Assembly: GCF_013184545.1 (NCBI RefSeq)
Contig: NZ_JAAOJA010000005.1
Span: forward strand, 287,007-351,006
Reading direction: 5' to 3'
DNA: 64,000 nucleotides
Source: Pseudomonas tumuqii
GTDB taxonomy: Bacteria > Pseudomonadota > Gammaproteobacteria > Pseudomonadales > Pseudomonadaceae
In this document: positions 1 through 12,500 of the stretch, in pieces
Layout: every line of letters starts with the position of its first letter
How positions within the stretch are numbered: the stretch's first letter is position 1
Position numbers and translations under genes: made by a program
The notes under the pieces: model-generated
Seen by the model: only the letters and a program-made list of their open reading frames with translations
The model's database searches: none
What the model was told of the DNA's origin: nothing

Positions 1-1753
1 CCCGCGCGGCGAAGTCGGCCTGTTGCAGTTGCCGGCTCGACAGGTTGACCGAGCAGCGCAGCGCCGTCTGCCCGGCCAGTTGCCAGTGGCGCACCTGGGC
101 GCAGGCCTGGCGCAGCACCCAGTCGCCGACCGCCAGGATTGCCCCGGACTCTTCCAGGCAGGGAATGAACTCCAGCGGCGAAACCGCCTGCCCCTTGTGC
201 TGCCAGCGCAACAGCGCTTCCACGGCCACCAGGTAGGGCTGGGCCTGATCCAGCTGGCAGATGGGTTGATAGACCAGGCTGAATTCGTCCCTGGCCAGGG
301 CCCGACTCAGCGCGCTCTGCAGTTCCAGTTGATGCTGGGCCTGGGCCTGCATTTCGGTGCTGTAGCGGGCGAACTGCGCCTTGCCGGCGGCCTTGGCGCG
401 GTACAGGGCGAGGTCGGCGGCTTGCAGCGAATCGAGGCCGGCGTTTTCCTCGCTGAGTGCGGCGATGCCGATGCTGATGCTGACCACCAGCTGGTGCTCC
501 TGCACCTGCAGCGGCGGCTGCAGGCTGTCGAGCATGCGCTGGGCCACCCGCTCGGCGTCGGCGATGCAGGCGAGATCGTCGAGCAGGACCACGAACTCGT
601 CGCCGCCGAAGCGGATCAGGTGATCGCCGGGGCGCAGGCATTGGCCGAGGCGCCGCGCCACTTCGACCAGCACGTGGTCACCGATGTGGTGGCCGAGGCT
701 GTCGTTGATCAGCTTGAAACGGTCCAGGTCGATGAACAGCAGGGCCGCCTCGCGCGCGCCCGCCCGGCCCTGGCGCTGCAGGGCCTGGGCCAGCAGCTCG
801 GCCAGGCGGTCGCGGTTGGCCAGGCCGGTGAGCGGGTCGTGGCGGGCGGCATGCTGCAGTTGTTCCTGGGCGGCGCGGTGCTGGCTGATGTCGGTCTGCG
901 AGCCGGCCATGCGCCGCTGGTCCTGGCCGATCCGCTCGGCCACGCCACGCACCAGCACCCACAGGTAACTGCCGTTGTGTCTGCGGATGCGGTACTCGTG
1001 GTGCAGCGAAGGGGTGCTGCCTTGCAGGTGGGCGTCGATGGCCCGGCGCAGGCCGCCGAGGTCATCCGGGTGGACGCGGGCGAACCAGCCGGCGCTGCCG
1101 CTGCCGAGCTGGTCGCGGTGCAGCTCGAGCATGCTCGCCCAGCGCTCGGAGAGGTACAGCTGGTCGTGGTCGACGTGCCAGTCCCAGAGTCCGTCGTTGG
1201 CGCCGCGCAGGGCGCGGGCGAAGCGCGCCTCGCTGTCTTCCAGGGCCTTGCGTTGCGCGGCGCTGTAGGTGTCCAGGGCTAGGCCGATGTCGAAGAACAC
1301 CGCCTTCAGCAGGCTGGCGAAAGCGGTGCTGGCCGGGTGCGCGCCGAGCAGGCCGTCGAGCATCTCATGCAGGTAGAGGCGGTAGGCGCCCAGGTACCAC
1401 TTGAGGTCGACGCCGATCTTCTGGTGGATCCAGCCGATACGCAGGCGATCGAGCACGTAGTCGCGGTCGTAAGGGCCATTCCACAGGCGCTGGTAGTAGT
1501 CGCCCTGGCTGTGCTTGAGGCGGCTGATGGTGGCCGGGTCGTTGACGATGGCGGCGGTCGCCGGAAACTCGCCGAGGCGCTGGTAGAGCTGCTCGAGGAA
1601 GCCGGCGTGGGCCGGCTGTAGCCCTGCGCTGTGGCGCCCGAGCTGCTCGACATCGGCGGCGCTCCAGTCGAGAAAGCGCAGGCGCTGGCTGATTTCTTCG
1701 CGGTCGAGGCCGACGCGCTGGAGCAGGTCCTGGAATTCTTGTTCGTTGCCCAT
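1..1753 (-). CDS. Globin-coupled diguanylate cyclase/phosphodiesterase (3' end outside window)
   Basis: Read on the minus strand from an ATG at 1753 behind AAAAGGAC; the frame is open to the window edge. The first ~160 residues match a globin-coupled sensor, with a likely proximal haem His in IHQKIGVDLKWYLGAY. A PAS-like segment follows (ANDGLWDWHVDH, then HPDDL and HHEYRIRRHNG). A GGDEF domain has an intact GGDEF motif near residue 382 and an RPGD inhibitory site five residues before it. An EAL domain begins with EALLRW near residue 513. Such proteins bind O2, NO or CO at haem and make or degrade cyclic-di-GMP. Both catalytic motifs visible here are intact, so the net activity cannot be predicted. 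The C-terminal part of the EAL domain is not in the window. Confidence 0.9.
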   Translation of the reverse strand, partial: MGNEQEFQDLLQRVGLDREEISQRLRFLDWSAADVEQLGRHSAGLQPAHAGFLEQLYQRLGEFPATAAIVNDPATISRLKHSQGDYYQRLWNGPYDRDYVLDRLRIGWIHQKIGVDLKWYLGAYRLYLHEMLDGLLGAHPASTAFASLLKAVFFDIGLALDTYSAAQRKALEDSEARFARALRGANDGLWDWHVDHDQLYLSERWASMLELHRDQLGSGSAGWFARVHPDDLGGLRRAIDAHLQGSTPSLHHEYRIRRHNGSYLWVLVRGVAERIGQDQRRMAGSQTDISQHRAAQEQLQHAARHDPLTGLANRDRLAELLAQALQRQGRAGAREAALLFIDLDRFKLINDSLGHHIGDHVLVEVARRLGQCLRPGDHLIRFGGDEFVVLLDDLACIADAERVAQRMLDSLQPPLQVQEHQLVVSISIGIAALSEENAGLDSLQAADLALYRAKAAGKAQFARYSTEMQAQAQHQLELQSALSRALARDEFSLVYQPICQLDQAQPYLVAVEALLRWQHKGQAVSPLEFIPCLEESGAILAVGDWVLRQACAQVRHWQLAGQTALRCSVNLSSRQLQQADFAAR

Positions 1754-1779
1754 GGCGAGTCCTTTTCATTTCGCGGCGC

Positions 1780-1831
1780 AAAAAAAAGCGCCGAGGCGAG
1801 TCATCTGCAGCAAATGACTCGCCTCGGCGCT
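1780..1831 (-). terminator. Strong intrinsic terminator ahead of the cyclase gene
   Basis: Perfect 18-bp arms at 1787-1804 and 1814-1831 enclose a 9-nt loop. On the minus strand the hairpin is followed at once by eight T residues (1787-1780). It ends transcription from the small gene at 1895-2218. It lies 27 bp upstream of the cyclase start codon, so that gene needs read-through or its own very close promoter. Confidence 0.85.
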
Positions 1832-1894
1832 CTGTCTTGCAGGTCCATATGCCCTGCCCGGCAAAGCTGGTTTGCGCCGGAGCGAAAACCACTA

Positions 1895-2218
1895 CTAAAG
1901 TGTGGTTTTACCCGATTCGGGATTGTCCGACAAGTCCTCCAGCATGCGGCTCAGGCGTTTACGCAGCTGCGCCAGTTGCGCCGACTTGAAGGCATGCCGG
2001 GTCTGCTCCAGCACCTCGATGGCATCGCTGAGCAGGGCCTGTACGGCACCGGCCTGGGGTGGCGGCAGCGCCTGCAGCCAGCGACAGCGTGCGGCCTGAC
2101 TGCAGTCGCTCGGCTGGCCGAGTACTTCGCAGCCCGGCGCCTGGGCCTGCAGCAATTGCCGCACCCGGCTGACGCATTGCGCTTTGGGCAGGATCACGAG
2201 CAGGCTGGTCTGGTTCAT
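1895..2218 (-). CDS. Small hypothetical protein (107 aa)
   Basis: Not recognised. The ATG at 2218 (MNQTSLLVILPKAQCVSRV) gives a start with a hydrophobic beta-strand-like beginning. A GTG at 2245 would add nine residues, and neither start has a clear ribosome site. Four Cys lie in the first half; the C-terminal half is predicted helical and rich in Arg, Leu and Gln (AFKSAQLAQLRKRLSRMLEDL). There is no signal peptide or membrane segment. The strong terminator just downstream supports an independent short transcript. It is divergent from the TRAP system at 2440. Confidence 0.55.
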   Translation of the reverse strand: MNQTSLLVILPKAQCVSRVRQLLQAQAPGCEVLGQPSDCSQAARCRWLQALPPPQAGAVQALLSDAIEVLEQTRHAFKSAQLAQLRKRLSRMLEDLSDNPESGKTTL

Positions 2219-2439
2219 GGTGACAACTCGATGGCGAATTGCCACTAAGGCTAGCGCGCCTGGCCGCCGCGGCTATTGACTGGGGTCAGTGTCGCGTGGG
2301 CTTGCACGTGGCCAGCCGATTACCTGGCAAAAGCGCATTGCACCGTGCAAATTCTGTCTGAACGGTTAGACTTTCTCGCTTCCGGCCGCAACCCACGAAG
2401 TCAGTGCGGCTTAACCACAGGCAGAAAAGGAGCTCCCCC

Positions 2440-3411
2440 ATGAAAGGCAAATCCCTGGCATGGGTCCTGTCGGCGGCACTCGCGGGTATCACCCTGAGTG
2501 GCGCAGCACAGGCCGAAGAAAAATTCGTCACCATCGGCACCGGCGGTCAGACCGGGGTTTACTACGTGGCCGGGCAGTCGATCTGCCGCTTCGTCAACCG
2601 TGGCGCCAGCGAGCACGGGATCAAGTGCAACGCCCCGGCCAGTGGCGGCGGCGTGGCCAACGTCAACGGTCTGCGCAGCGGCGAGTTCAACTTCGGCATC
2701 ATGCAGTCGGACCACCAGTTCAAGGCGCTCAATGGCCTGGCGCCGTTCGAGGCCGAAGGCGCGATGGACGATATCCGTGCATTGTTCTCCCTGCAGAGCG
2801 AAGTCTTCACCCTGCTCGCCCGCCGCGACGCCAAGATCGCCAGCCTCGACGACCTCAAGGGCAAGCGCGTCAACGTCGGCAACCCGGGCTCCGGGCAGCG
2901 CGACACCCTCGATGAAATCATGCGGGTCAAGGGCTGGGACAAGTCGGTGTTCGCCCTGTCCGCCGAGCTCAAGCCGGCCGAACAGGCCAGCGCCCTGGGC
3001 GACAACAACATCGACGCCATGACCTACTTCGTCGGCCACCCCAATGGCGCGATCCAGGAAGCCACCACCACCACCGACGCCGTGCTGGTGCCGGTGACCG
3101 GCGCCGAGATCGACAAGCTGCTGGCCGAGAAGAGCTACTACACCAAGGCCGAAATCCCGGGTGGCGTGTACAAGGGCAACGATGCGCCTACCCCCTCGAT
3201 TGGCGGCAAGGCGGTGCTCTCTACCACAGCCCAGGCCGACCCGGAAGTGGTCTACCAACTGGTCAAGTCGGTATTCGACAACCTCGAGCGCTTCAAGCGT
3301 CTGCACCCGGCGTTTGCCGATCTCAAGGAAACCGACATGATCAAGGTCGGCCTGACCGCGCCGCTGCATGACGGCGCCGTACGTTATTACAAGGAACGTG
3401 GCTGGATGTAA
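2440..3411 (+). CDS. TAXI-family TRAP transporter solute-binding protein
   Basis: Periplasmic binding component of a tripartite TRAP uptake system, 323 aa. The start is the ATG at 2440, behind AAAAGGAG. Residues 1-25 form a signal peptide ending GAAQA, and the mature protein opens EEKFVTIGTGGQTGVYYVAG, the glycine-rich start typical of the TAXI (TRAP-associated extracytoplasmic immunogenic) family. NVGNPGSGQRDTLDEIM is also typical of the family. TAXI proteins bind small organic acids such as glutamate or 2-oxoglutarate; the ligand here cannot be read from sequence. The permease is the next gene, 163 bp downstream past a palindrome and a hairpin, which could let the binding protein be made in excess. 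Confidence 0.93.
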   Translation: MKGKSLAWVLSAALAGITLSGAAQAEEKFVTIGTGGQTGVYYVAGQSICRFVNRGASEHGIKCNAPASGGGVANVNGLRSGEFNFGIMQSDHQFKALNGLAPFEAEGAMDDIRALFSLQSEVFTLLARRDAKIASLDDLKGKRVNVGNPGSGQRDTLDEIMRVKGWDKSVFALSAELKPAEQASALGDNNIDAMTYFVGHPNGAIQEATTTTDAVLVPVTGAEIDKLLAEKSYYTKAEIPGGVYKGNDAPTPSIGGKAVLSTTAQADPEVVYQLVKSVFDNLERFKRLHPAFADLKETDMIKVGLTAPLHDGAVRYYKERGWM

Positions 3412-3421
3412 GCCCCCGTCC

Positions 3422-3492
3422 GTAGCCCGGCTAAGCGCCAGCGCAATCGGCAGCAGCACTCCCCCGATTGCGCCTGGGCTTATCCGGGCTAC
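3422..3492. repeat. REP-like palindrome, GTAGCCCGG family
   Basis: Starts GTAGCCCGG and ends CCGGGCTAC, with an inner complementary pair GCGCAATCGG / CCGATTGCGC. It lies between the TRAP binding-protein gene and its permease. The same end sequences recur at 16467-16536 and 50176-50235. Confidence 0.8.
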
Positions 3493-3508
3493 AGCCTAAG
3501 CTTGAAAC

Positions 3509-3546
3509 AAGCCCGCGGGTCGCAAGGCTGCGGGCTTTGCCGTTTT
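3509..3546 (+). terminator. Hairpin between TRAP binding protein and permease
   Basis: Arms AAGCCCGC (3509-3516) and GCGGGCTT (3530-3537), followed by TTGCCGTTTT. This is a weak intrinsic terminator or mRNA 3'-end stabiliser. Partial read-through would give less permease than binding protein, a common arrangement in uptake operons. Confidence 0.5.
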
Positions 3547-3574
3547 CCGATTTCTCGAATGCAGGTTTCGCCCC

Positions 3575-6160
<2,586 letters not shown>

Positions 6161-6175
6161 CTGGCGCTTCTCCAC

Positions 6176-6205
6176 GGCACAAGGCAGCTGCGGCTGCCTT
6201 GTGCC
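6176..6205. terminator. Shared hairpin between convergent genes
   Basis: Perfect 13-bp arms GGCACAAGGCAGC and GCTGCCTTGTGCC with a TGCG loop, placed between two convergent stop codons. There is no T-tract on either side, so it is a probable but not textbook bidirectional terminator. Confidence 0.6.
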
Positions 6206-6211
6206 TATGGG

Positions 6212-7861
6212 CTACTCGCCGCCCGCTTCCTCCGCCTGCAGCGCGCCGGTTTCCCTGGATTCCAGCACCGCATAGGCACTGCTGCAGAACAGCGAGTTGA
6301 GGCGTTTCATGTCGCCGATCAGTTCCAGGTGCAGCGAGCTGGTCTCGATGCTTTGCACCACCTGGCGATGCAGGCGACCGACGTGGGCGTGGGCCAGGCG
6401 GCGTTCCTGGGCGCGGAAGCGGCGCTTCTCGCGCAGCAGCTGGCGAGCGCTCTCGGGATCGCCGGAGAGGAACACCGACAGCCCCAGGCGCAGGTTGACC
6501 AGCAGGCGCCCGTGCAGGTCAGCCAGCTCCTCCAGGCCGCTTTCGGAGAACGAATGGCGTTGCGCGGTCTTCTGGTCCTGCACCTTGCCGAGCATGCGTT
6601 CGATGATGTCGCCGGCGCGCTCCAGGTTGACCGCCAGTTCGATGATCTCCGCCCAGCGCCGGCTGTCCTGTTCGCTGAGCGCCTCGCGCGGCACCTGGGC
6701 CAGGTAGAGTTTGACCGCGCTGTAGAGGGCATCGACGTCGTCGTCCAGGCGGCGCAACTCCTTGCTCAGCGCCGGCTGGTTGCTGCGCAGGACTTCCAGC
6801 AGGTGGTTGAGCATGGTCTCGATCAGGTCGCCGATGCGCAGGGTCTCGCGCACCGCATTGGCCAGCGCCAGGCTGGGTGTGGCCAGGGCCGTAGTGTCGA
6901 GGTGGCGCGGGCGGGCGACGCCGTCGGTGTCGGGGCGATCCGGCAGCAGCCAGTTGCAGAAGCGCGCCATCAACCCCACGCTCGGCAGCATCAGCACGCA
7001 GCGCAGGCTGTTGTAGAGCAGGTGAAAGCCGATCACCAGTTCCGCCGGCCGCCAGTTGAGGCTGTCCAGCCAGCTCACCAGCGGGTTGAGCAGGGGGATC
7101 ACCACGATCAGGCCGAGCAGCTTGTACAACAGGCTGCCCAGGGCTACCCGGCGGCCCGCCGGGGTTTGCAGGCTGGCGGTGAGGAAGGCCAGCAGGCCGC
7201 TGCCGATGTTCGCACCTATCACCAGGCCGATGGCCACCGGCAGGCTGATCAGGCCGGCGCCGGCCAGGGTCGCGGTGAGCAGCACCGCCGCCAGGCTGGA
7301 GTAGGAAATCAGGGCGAACAAGGCGCCGATCAGGGCATCCAGCAGCAGGTCGCCGGTCAGCGAGGCGAACAGCACCTTGATCCCGGTTGCCTGGGTGATC
7401 GGCGTGGCGGCGGCGACGATCAACTCCAGCGCCAGGAGCATCAGGCCCAGGCCGATGCCCACGCGGCCAAGCTGGCCGGCGCGGGTTTGCCGGCGGGAGA
7501 GGAAGAAGATCACCCCGAGGAAAATCAGCAGCGGCGACAGCCAGCTCAGGTCGAAGGTCAGCACCCGCGCCATCAGGGCCGTGCCGACGTCGGCGCCGAG
7601 CATGATCGCCAGCGCCGGTGCCAGCGCCATCAGGCCCTGGCCGACGAAGGAGGTGACCAGCAGCGCGGTGGCATTGCTGCTCTGCACCAGGGCGGTGACG
7701 CCGATCCCGGCGGCGAAGGCCATGGGCCGCTTGCTGACGTTGTGGCTGAGCACCTGGCGCAGATGCGAGCCGTACACCCGCAGGATGCCGGTGCGGACGA
7801 TATGGGTGCCCCAGATCAGCAGGGCGACGGCAGACAGCAGATTGAGCAGGGTCAGCATCAT
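6212..7861 (-). CDS. Na/Pi cotransporter family protein with PhoU-like C-terminus
   Basis: Inner-membrane phosphate:sodium carrier of the NptA/YjbB type, 549 aa. The start is chosen at the ATG at 7861 (MMLTLLNLLSAVALLIWGTH), behind GGGAG; an in-frame start eight codons upstream lacks that spacing. Two inverted membrane repeats are visible: the first carries the QSS motif (VTALVQSSNATALLVTSF, ~57-75) and the second a related SYSSLAAVLLTATLAGAG. From ~340 a helical PhoU-like region follows (LNHLLEVLRSN, ELAVNLERAGDIIERMLGK). YjbB-type proteins can export phosphate, so the direction is uncertain. It is a single-gene unit convergent with the TRAP permease. Confidence 0.88.
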   Translation of the reverse strand: MMLTLLNLLSAVALLIWGTHIVRTGILRVYGSHLRQVLSHNVSKRPMAFAAGIGVTALVQSSNATALLVTSFVGQGLMALAPALAIMLGADVGTALMARVLTFDLSWLSPLLIFLGVIFFLSRRQTRAGQLGRVGIGLGLMLLALELIVAAATPITQATGIKVLFASLTGDLLLDALIGALFALISYSSLAAVLLTATLAGAGLISLPVAIGLVIGANIGSGLLAFLTASLQTPAGRRVALGSLLYKLLGLIVVIPLLNPLVSWLDSLNWRPAELVIGFHLLYNSLRCVLMLPSVGLMARFCNWLLPDRPDTDGVARPRHLDTTALATPSLALANAVRETLRIGDLIETMLNHLLEVLRSNQPALSKELRRLDDDVDALYSAVKLYLAQVPREALSEQDSRRWAEIIELAVNLERAGDIIERMLGKVQDQKTAQRHSFSESGLEELADLHGRLLVNLRLGLSVFLSGDPESARQLLREKRRFRAQERRLAHAHVGRLHRQVVQSIETSSLHLELIGDMKRLNSLFCSSAYAVLESRETGALQAEEAGGE

Positions 7862-8134
7862 GCATCTCCCTGACAGCGGCCGCACCAGACGGGGCGGCCA
7901 AGGGTGGCGACGCTCAGGGCGCGGTGCTCATGCGCCGGCCGATGTCGTTGCTTGGTGAATGGGTGAAGCACAATCATCAGTGGTCAGGCCTGTAGTTAGC
8001 TTTAGTCGGCGAATGGCTGCGACGCCAGCCTGTTCGAGCGGGTCACCCGGCTTATCCGGGCCACTGCTCGGCCAACTGGCGCAGATCGCTTACCTGCAGA
8101 TCCGCGTCGATCCCCCAGGGATCGAGGACTGCCG

Positions 8135-9262
8135 TCAATTGTCGCGCAGCACCTTGAGCTCGCCATCCTCGGCGCCGAAGCCGCGTTGCAGCTTGACCTT
8201 GAGGCTCAGGTCGGTGCGCGAATCGGCGAACTTGAGCGCTTCGCCCAGGGTGATCCGGCCGGCTTCGAGCAGCTGGTAGAGGTGCTGGTCGAAGGTCTGC
8301 AGGCCCTGTTCCAGCGCGCGTGCCGTGGCTTCGCGAAGATCGTCCAGCTGGTCGCGCTGGATCAGGTCGCGGATATAGGGGGTGGCCAGCATCAACTCCA
8401 CCGCCGCCACGCGTTTCTGCGCCACGCCGGGGATCAGGCGCTGGCCGATCACCGCCAGCAGATTCTGCGCCAGGTCGGCCAGTACCTGCTTGCGCGCCTC
8501 GTCCGGAAAGAAGCGCACGATCCGCTCGATCGCGTGGCTGCTGCTGGTGGCGTGCAGGGTGGCCAGGCACAGGTGACCGGTTTCCGCATAGTGCAGGGCG
8601 TGCTGCATGGTCGCGGCATCGCGGATCTCGCCGAGCATGATCACGTCCGGCGCCTCGCGCAGCACGTTGCGCAGGGCATCGGCAAAGCTGTGGGTGTCCA
8701 GGCCGACCTCACGCTGGTCGATGATCGACTTCTGGTGCTTGTGGAGGAACTCGATGGGGTCTTCGATGCAGACGATATGCCCGCTCTTGTGGCGGTTGCG
8801 GAAGTCCAGCATGGCCGCCAGGGTGGTCGACTTGCCGGAGCCGGCCGCACCGACCATGAGGATCAGGCCACGGTCCTGCAGGCTCAGTTTCTCCAGCAGC
8901 CTGGGCAGGCCGAGCTCATCGAAGTTGGGAATCTGGCTCTTGATCAGGCGCACCACCATGCTCACTTCGCCGCGCTGGTAGTAGACGTTGACCCGGAAGC
9001 GCCCGGCGCTCTGCACGCTGACCGCCAGGTTCATCTCCAGATCGCGCTCGAACTCCATGATCTGTTTCTGCGTCATCAACTGGTAGGCTTGCCGCTGCAC
9101 CTCGCCGGCCTGCAGCACGCGTTCGCCGACCGCCTGGCTGTGGCCCTCGAGCTTCATGTGCGGCGGCGCGCCGACACTGAAGAACAGGTCCGAGCCGCCG
9201 CGCTCGTAGAGCAGTTGCAGATAGGGGAATACATCCACCGCGTCGTCGGTCGTGTCGTTCAT
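8135..9262 (-). CDS. PilT/PilU-like type IV pilus retraction ATPase
   Basis: Secretion-superfamily ATPase of 375 aa. The start is the ATG at 9262, behind AGGAGG. The sequence shows RGGSDLFFSVGAPPHMKLEG at the N-terminus, Walker A GAAGSGKST near residue 137, the Asp-box region CIEDPIEFLHKH, Walker B-like DVIMLGEIRD and the His-box segment GHLCLATLHATSSSHAIERI. This is the PilT/PilU layout, closer to PilU in length and C-terminal tail. No other pilus gene is in the window, so it is an orphan relative to the main pilTU locus that most pseudomonads have. It could be a third retraction motor or an accessory PilU. Confidence 0.87.
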   Translation of the reverse strand: MNDTTDDAVDVFPYLQLLYERGGSDLFFSVGAPPHMKLEGHSQAVGERVLQAGEVQRQAYQLMTQKQIMEFERDLEMNLAVSVQSAGRFRVNVYYQRGEVSMVVRLIKSQIPNFDELGLPRLLEKLSLQDRGLILMVGAAGSGKSTTLAAMLDFRNRHKSGHIVCIEDPIEFLHKHQKSIIDQREVGLDTHSFADALRNVLREAPDVIMLGEIRDAATMQHALHYAETGHLCLATLHATSSSHAIERIVRFFPDEARKQVLADLAQNLLAVIGQRLIPGVAQKRVAAVELMLATPYIRDLIQRDQLDDLREATARALEQGLQTFDQHLYQLLEAGRITLGEALKFADSRTDLSLKVKLQRGFGAEDGELKVLRDN

Positions 9263-9351
9263 CGCGCCTCCTGGCCTTGTGCGCCCCATCCTAGCACTGG
9301 CGGTCGTGCAAATTTCGAGCGCAACGCCGCACCGGGCGTTTTTAGCGATCC

Positions 9352-9451
9352 GTAGGCTCGCCGCAGGCAGTGCAGCCTGGTTTAGCGGCGCGGCATAAAG
9401 CGGGCGGGGTGTCGCTACGCTCCGAACGGAACGCCGCCCGAGCTGCCCTAC
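9352..9451. repeat. Imperfect GTAG...CTAC palindrome upstream of recC
   Basis: The 308-bp gap 9263-9570 holds a degenerate element opening GTAGGCTCG and closing CGAGCTGCCCTAC, with partial internal pairing of GC-rich stretches. It resembles the other GTAG-headed elements of the window but is more decayed. I see no convincing recC promoter in the rest of the gap. Confidence 0.45.
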
Positions 9452-9570
9452 GAATTTGCAGCAGTCGCAGTAGGCGAGAGTTTTTTCACAACAGCCCAGG
9501 CGACACTGGCGGTCGCCCCACGCCGCCAGACTGGTTAACCTAGCGCTTCGCCACGGATGCAGTGCCCACC

Positions 9571-12500
9571 ATGCTCAACCTTTATCACGCTCCCGACTTG
9601 GAAACCCTCGGCGAACTGGCCACCACCCTGCTCGCCCAGCCCCTGCGCGAGCCCTTCGCCCCCGCCTTGGTGGTGGTGCCGAGCCAGGGCATGGGCCGTT
9701 GGCTGACCCTGGAACTGGCGCGCAAGCAGGGCATCGCCATGCAGCTCGAGGTGCAGTTGCCGGCCAAGTTCGTCTGGGACCTGTCGCGCCTGGTGCTGGG
9801 CCAGTTGCCGGAGCAATCGGCGTTCGCGCCGACCACCCTGGCCTGGCGCCTGTACGACTGGCTGTGCGAGCCGGCCAACCTGGCCGAAGCGCCGCGCCTG
9901 GCGCATTACCTGGAGGGCGGCGACGAGCGCCGTCGCCTGTCGCTGGCCAGCAAGATCGCCGACGTATTCGACCAATACCTGCTGTATCGCGACGACTGGC
10001 TGGCCGCCTGGGAGCGCAACGAGCTGCAGGGCCTCGGCCCTGACGAAGCCTGGCAGGCGCTGCTCTGGCGCGAGCTGACCCGCGACGGCCACCCGCACCG
10101 CGCGCGCCTGCTCGAAGACCTGCTGCGCCGCCTGTACGACGCGTCGCCCATCGCCGAGCTGCCCGAGCGCCTGCTGGTGTTCGGCATCAGCAGCCTGCCG
10201 ACCCACCACCTGCGCGTACTCGAAGGCCTGGCGCGGCACACCGAGGTGGTGATCTTCGCCCTCAACCCCTGCCGCGAGGCCTGGGGCGAGATTCGCGATA
10301 TCCGCGAGCTGGCGCGGCAGCCAGAGTTGAGCCCGGATGACTGGTATCTGGATGTGGGCCACCCGTTATTGGCGAGCCTGGGCAAGCAGGGCCGCGATTT
10401 CTTCGACAGCCTGTTCTCACTGGCCTCGAGCGAAGGCAGCCAGGAAACCGGCCTGTATTCCGAAGACGCCGATCTGCACGACAGCAGCCTGCTGCAGGCG
10501 CTGCAGAACGACATCCTGCGCCTGCGCACCCGCCAGGCCGATGAGCGCCTGGTCTTGCGCGAGGACGATCGCTCGCTGGAGCTGCATATCGCCCACTCGC
10601 CGCTGCGCGAAGTGGAAATCCTGCATGACCAGTTGCTCGCCCGCTTTGCCGCCGATCCCGAGTTGACCCCGGATCAGGTGGTGGTGCTGACCCCGGATAT
10701 CGAGCGCTACGCACCCTATATCGAGGCGATCTTCGCCGCCAAGAGCGGCGCTAGCCGGACGGCCGCCCCACGGATGGCCGCCCCGCGCATTCCCTTCAGC
10801 CTGGCCGACCGCAGCCTGCGCGCGGAAATCCCCCTGATCGAGGCCTTCCTCAACCTGCTCGCCCTGCCCGACAGCCGCTTCGCCGCCGAGGAAATCCTCG
10901 CCTGGCTGGAGCAGCCGGCGATCGCCCGCCGCGCCGGTATCGAAGCCGAGGACCTGACGCTGCTGCGCGACTGGTTGCGCGAGGCCGGCGTGCGCTGGGG
11001 CCGCGACGGCGAGCATCGTCGGCAGCTGGGCCTGCCGGCGGACAGCGCCTTTACCTGGCGCCAGGGCCTGGATCGCCTGCTCCTGGGCTTCGCCGCGCCA
11101 CCGCAACTGGCCGGCTCGCACGCGCCCTTGCTCGGCGACAGCTGGCCATTGGATGCCCTGGAAGGTGGCCGCGCCCAGTTGCTCGGGTGCCTGGCCGCCT
11201 TCGTCGAGCGTCTCGCCGCCCTGGCGCAGAGCCTGCAGCGCCCGCGCAGCCTGGGCGAATGGAGTGAGACCCTGCTGGCGCTGATCGACAACCTGTTCGA
11301 CGAGCGCGAGGCCGGCGACACCCTGTTGTTGCTCTCCCGTGCCTGCGCGGCGCTGCAGGATCAGGCCACGGCTGCCGGCATCGAGCGGCCGCTGGAGTTG
11401 GCGCTTGTCCGCCAGCACCTGACTTCTGCCCTGGAGCAGGGCGGCGGCGCCTCGGGCTTTCTCACCGGCGCGGTGACCTTCTGCACCATGGTGCCGATGC
11501 GCAGCCTGCCGTTCCGCCTGGTCTGCCTGCTCGGCCTGGATGACGGCGCCCTGCCAAGGTGCACCCCGGCCGCCGGCTTCGACCTGATCGGCCAGAAACC
11601 CCGGCGTGGCGACCGTGCCCGGCGCCTCGACGACCGTTACCTGCTGCTGGAAATCCTCCTCTCGGCGCGTGGCGGCCTGTACCTCAGCTACGTCGGCCGC
11701 GACCCGCGCAGCAACGCCGAACTGCCGCCCTCGGTGCTGGTCAGCGAACTGCTGGATGTCATCGATCTGACCGCTATCTGTGGGAGGGGCTTTAGCCGCG
11801 AAACAGACGCCGCCGATCCGTCATTGCCTCCCAAAGCCAGCGCCCACATCACCCACCAGCACCCGCTGCAACCCTTCGCCGCCGGCAATTTCGCCGACGG
11901 CGCGCAGGCCGGTTTCGCCGCGCCCTGGTTCCGCGCCGCCCAGCGCCTGAGCGAGGCGGTCGAAGCACCGCAGCCGTTCGCCAGCACCCTGGCCGCGCCG
12001 GATGCAGACGGGCCGGGCGGCGATCCGCTGTGCCTGGAACCCAGCCAGCTGATCCACTGCTTCAAACACCCGGCGCGCTACCTGCTGGAGCAGCGTCTCG
12101 GCCTACGCCTGGCGCAAAGCGAAGAGGCCCTGGCCGGCGACGAACCCTTCAGCGTCGAGTGGACCAGCCAGCACGGCCTGCGTCAGCTGGCGCTGCAGGC
12201 CATCGAACAGGGCTGGAGCGAGCGCGAGGAACGCAGCGTGGCCGCCGCCTCCGGCTGGTTGCCGGTGGGCGAGTTGGGCCAGGCGCACTGGGGGCAGATT
12301 CGCGGACCGATCCGCGCCTTCGCCCCGACCCTGTTCGACGAACGCCCGGAGGATGCGGCGCAACCGCTGCTGGTGGATATCCAGCTGGCCGGCGTGCGCA
12401 TCCACGGCTGGCTCGATGGGGTCAGCGCCAGCGGCCTGTTCGACTATCGCCTGCGCGACCTCGGCGCCTGGGAACTGGCGCCGTTCTGGCTGCGCCACCT

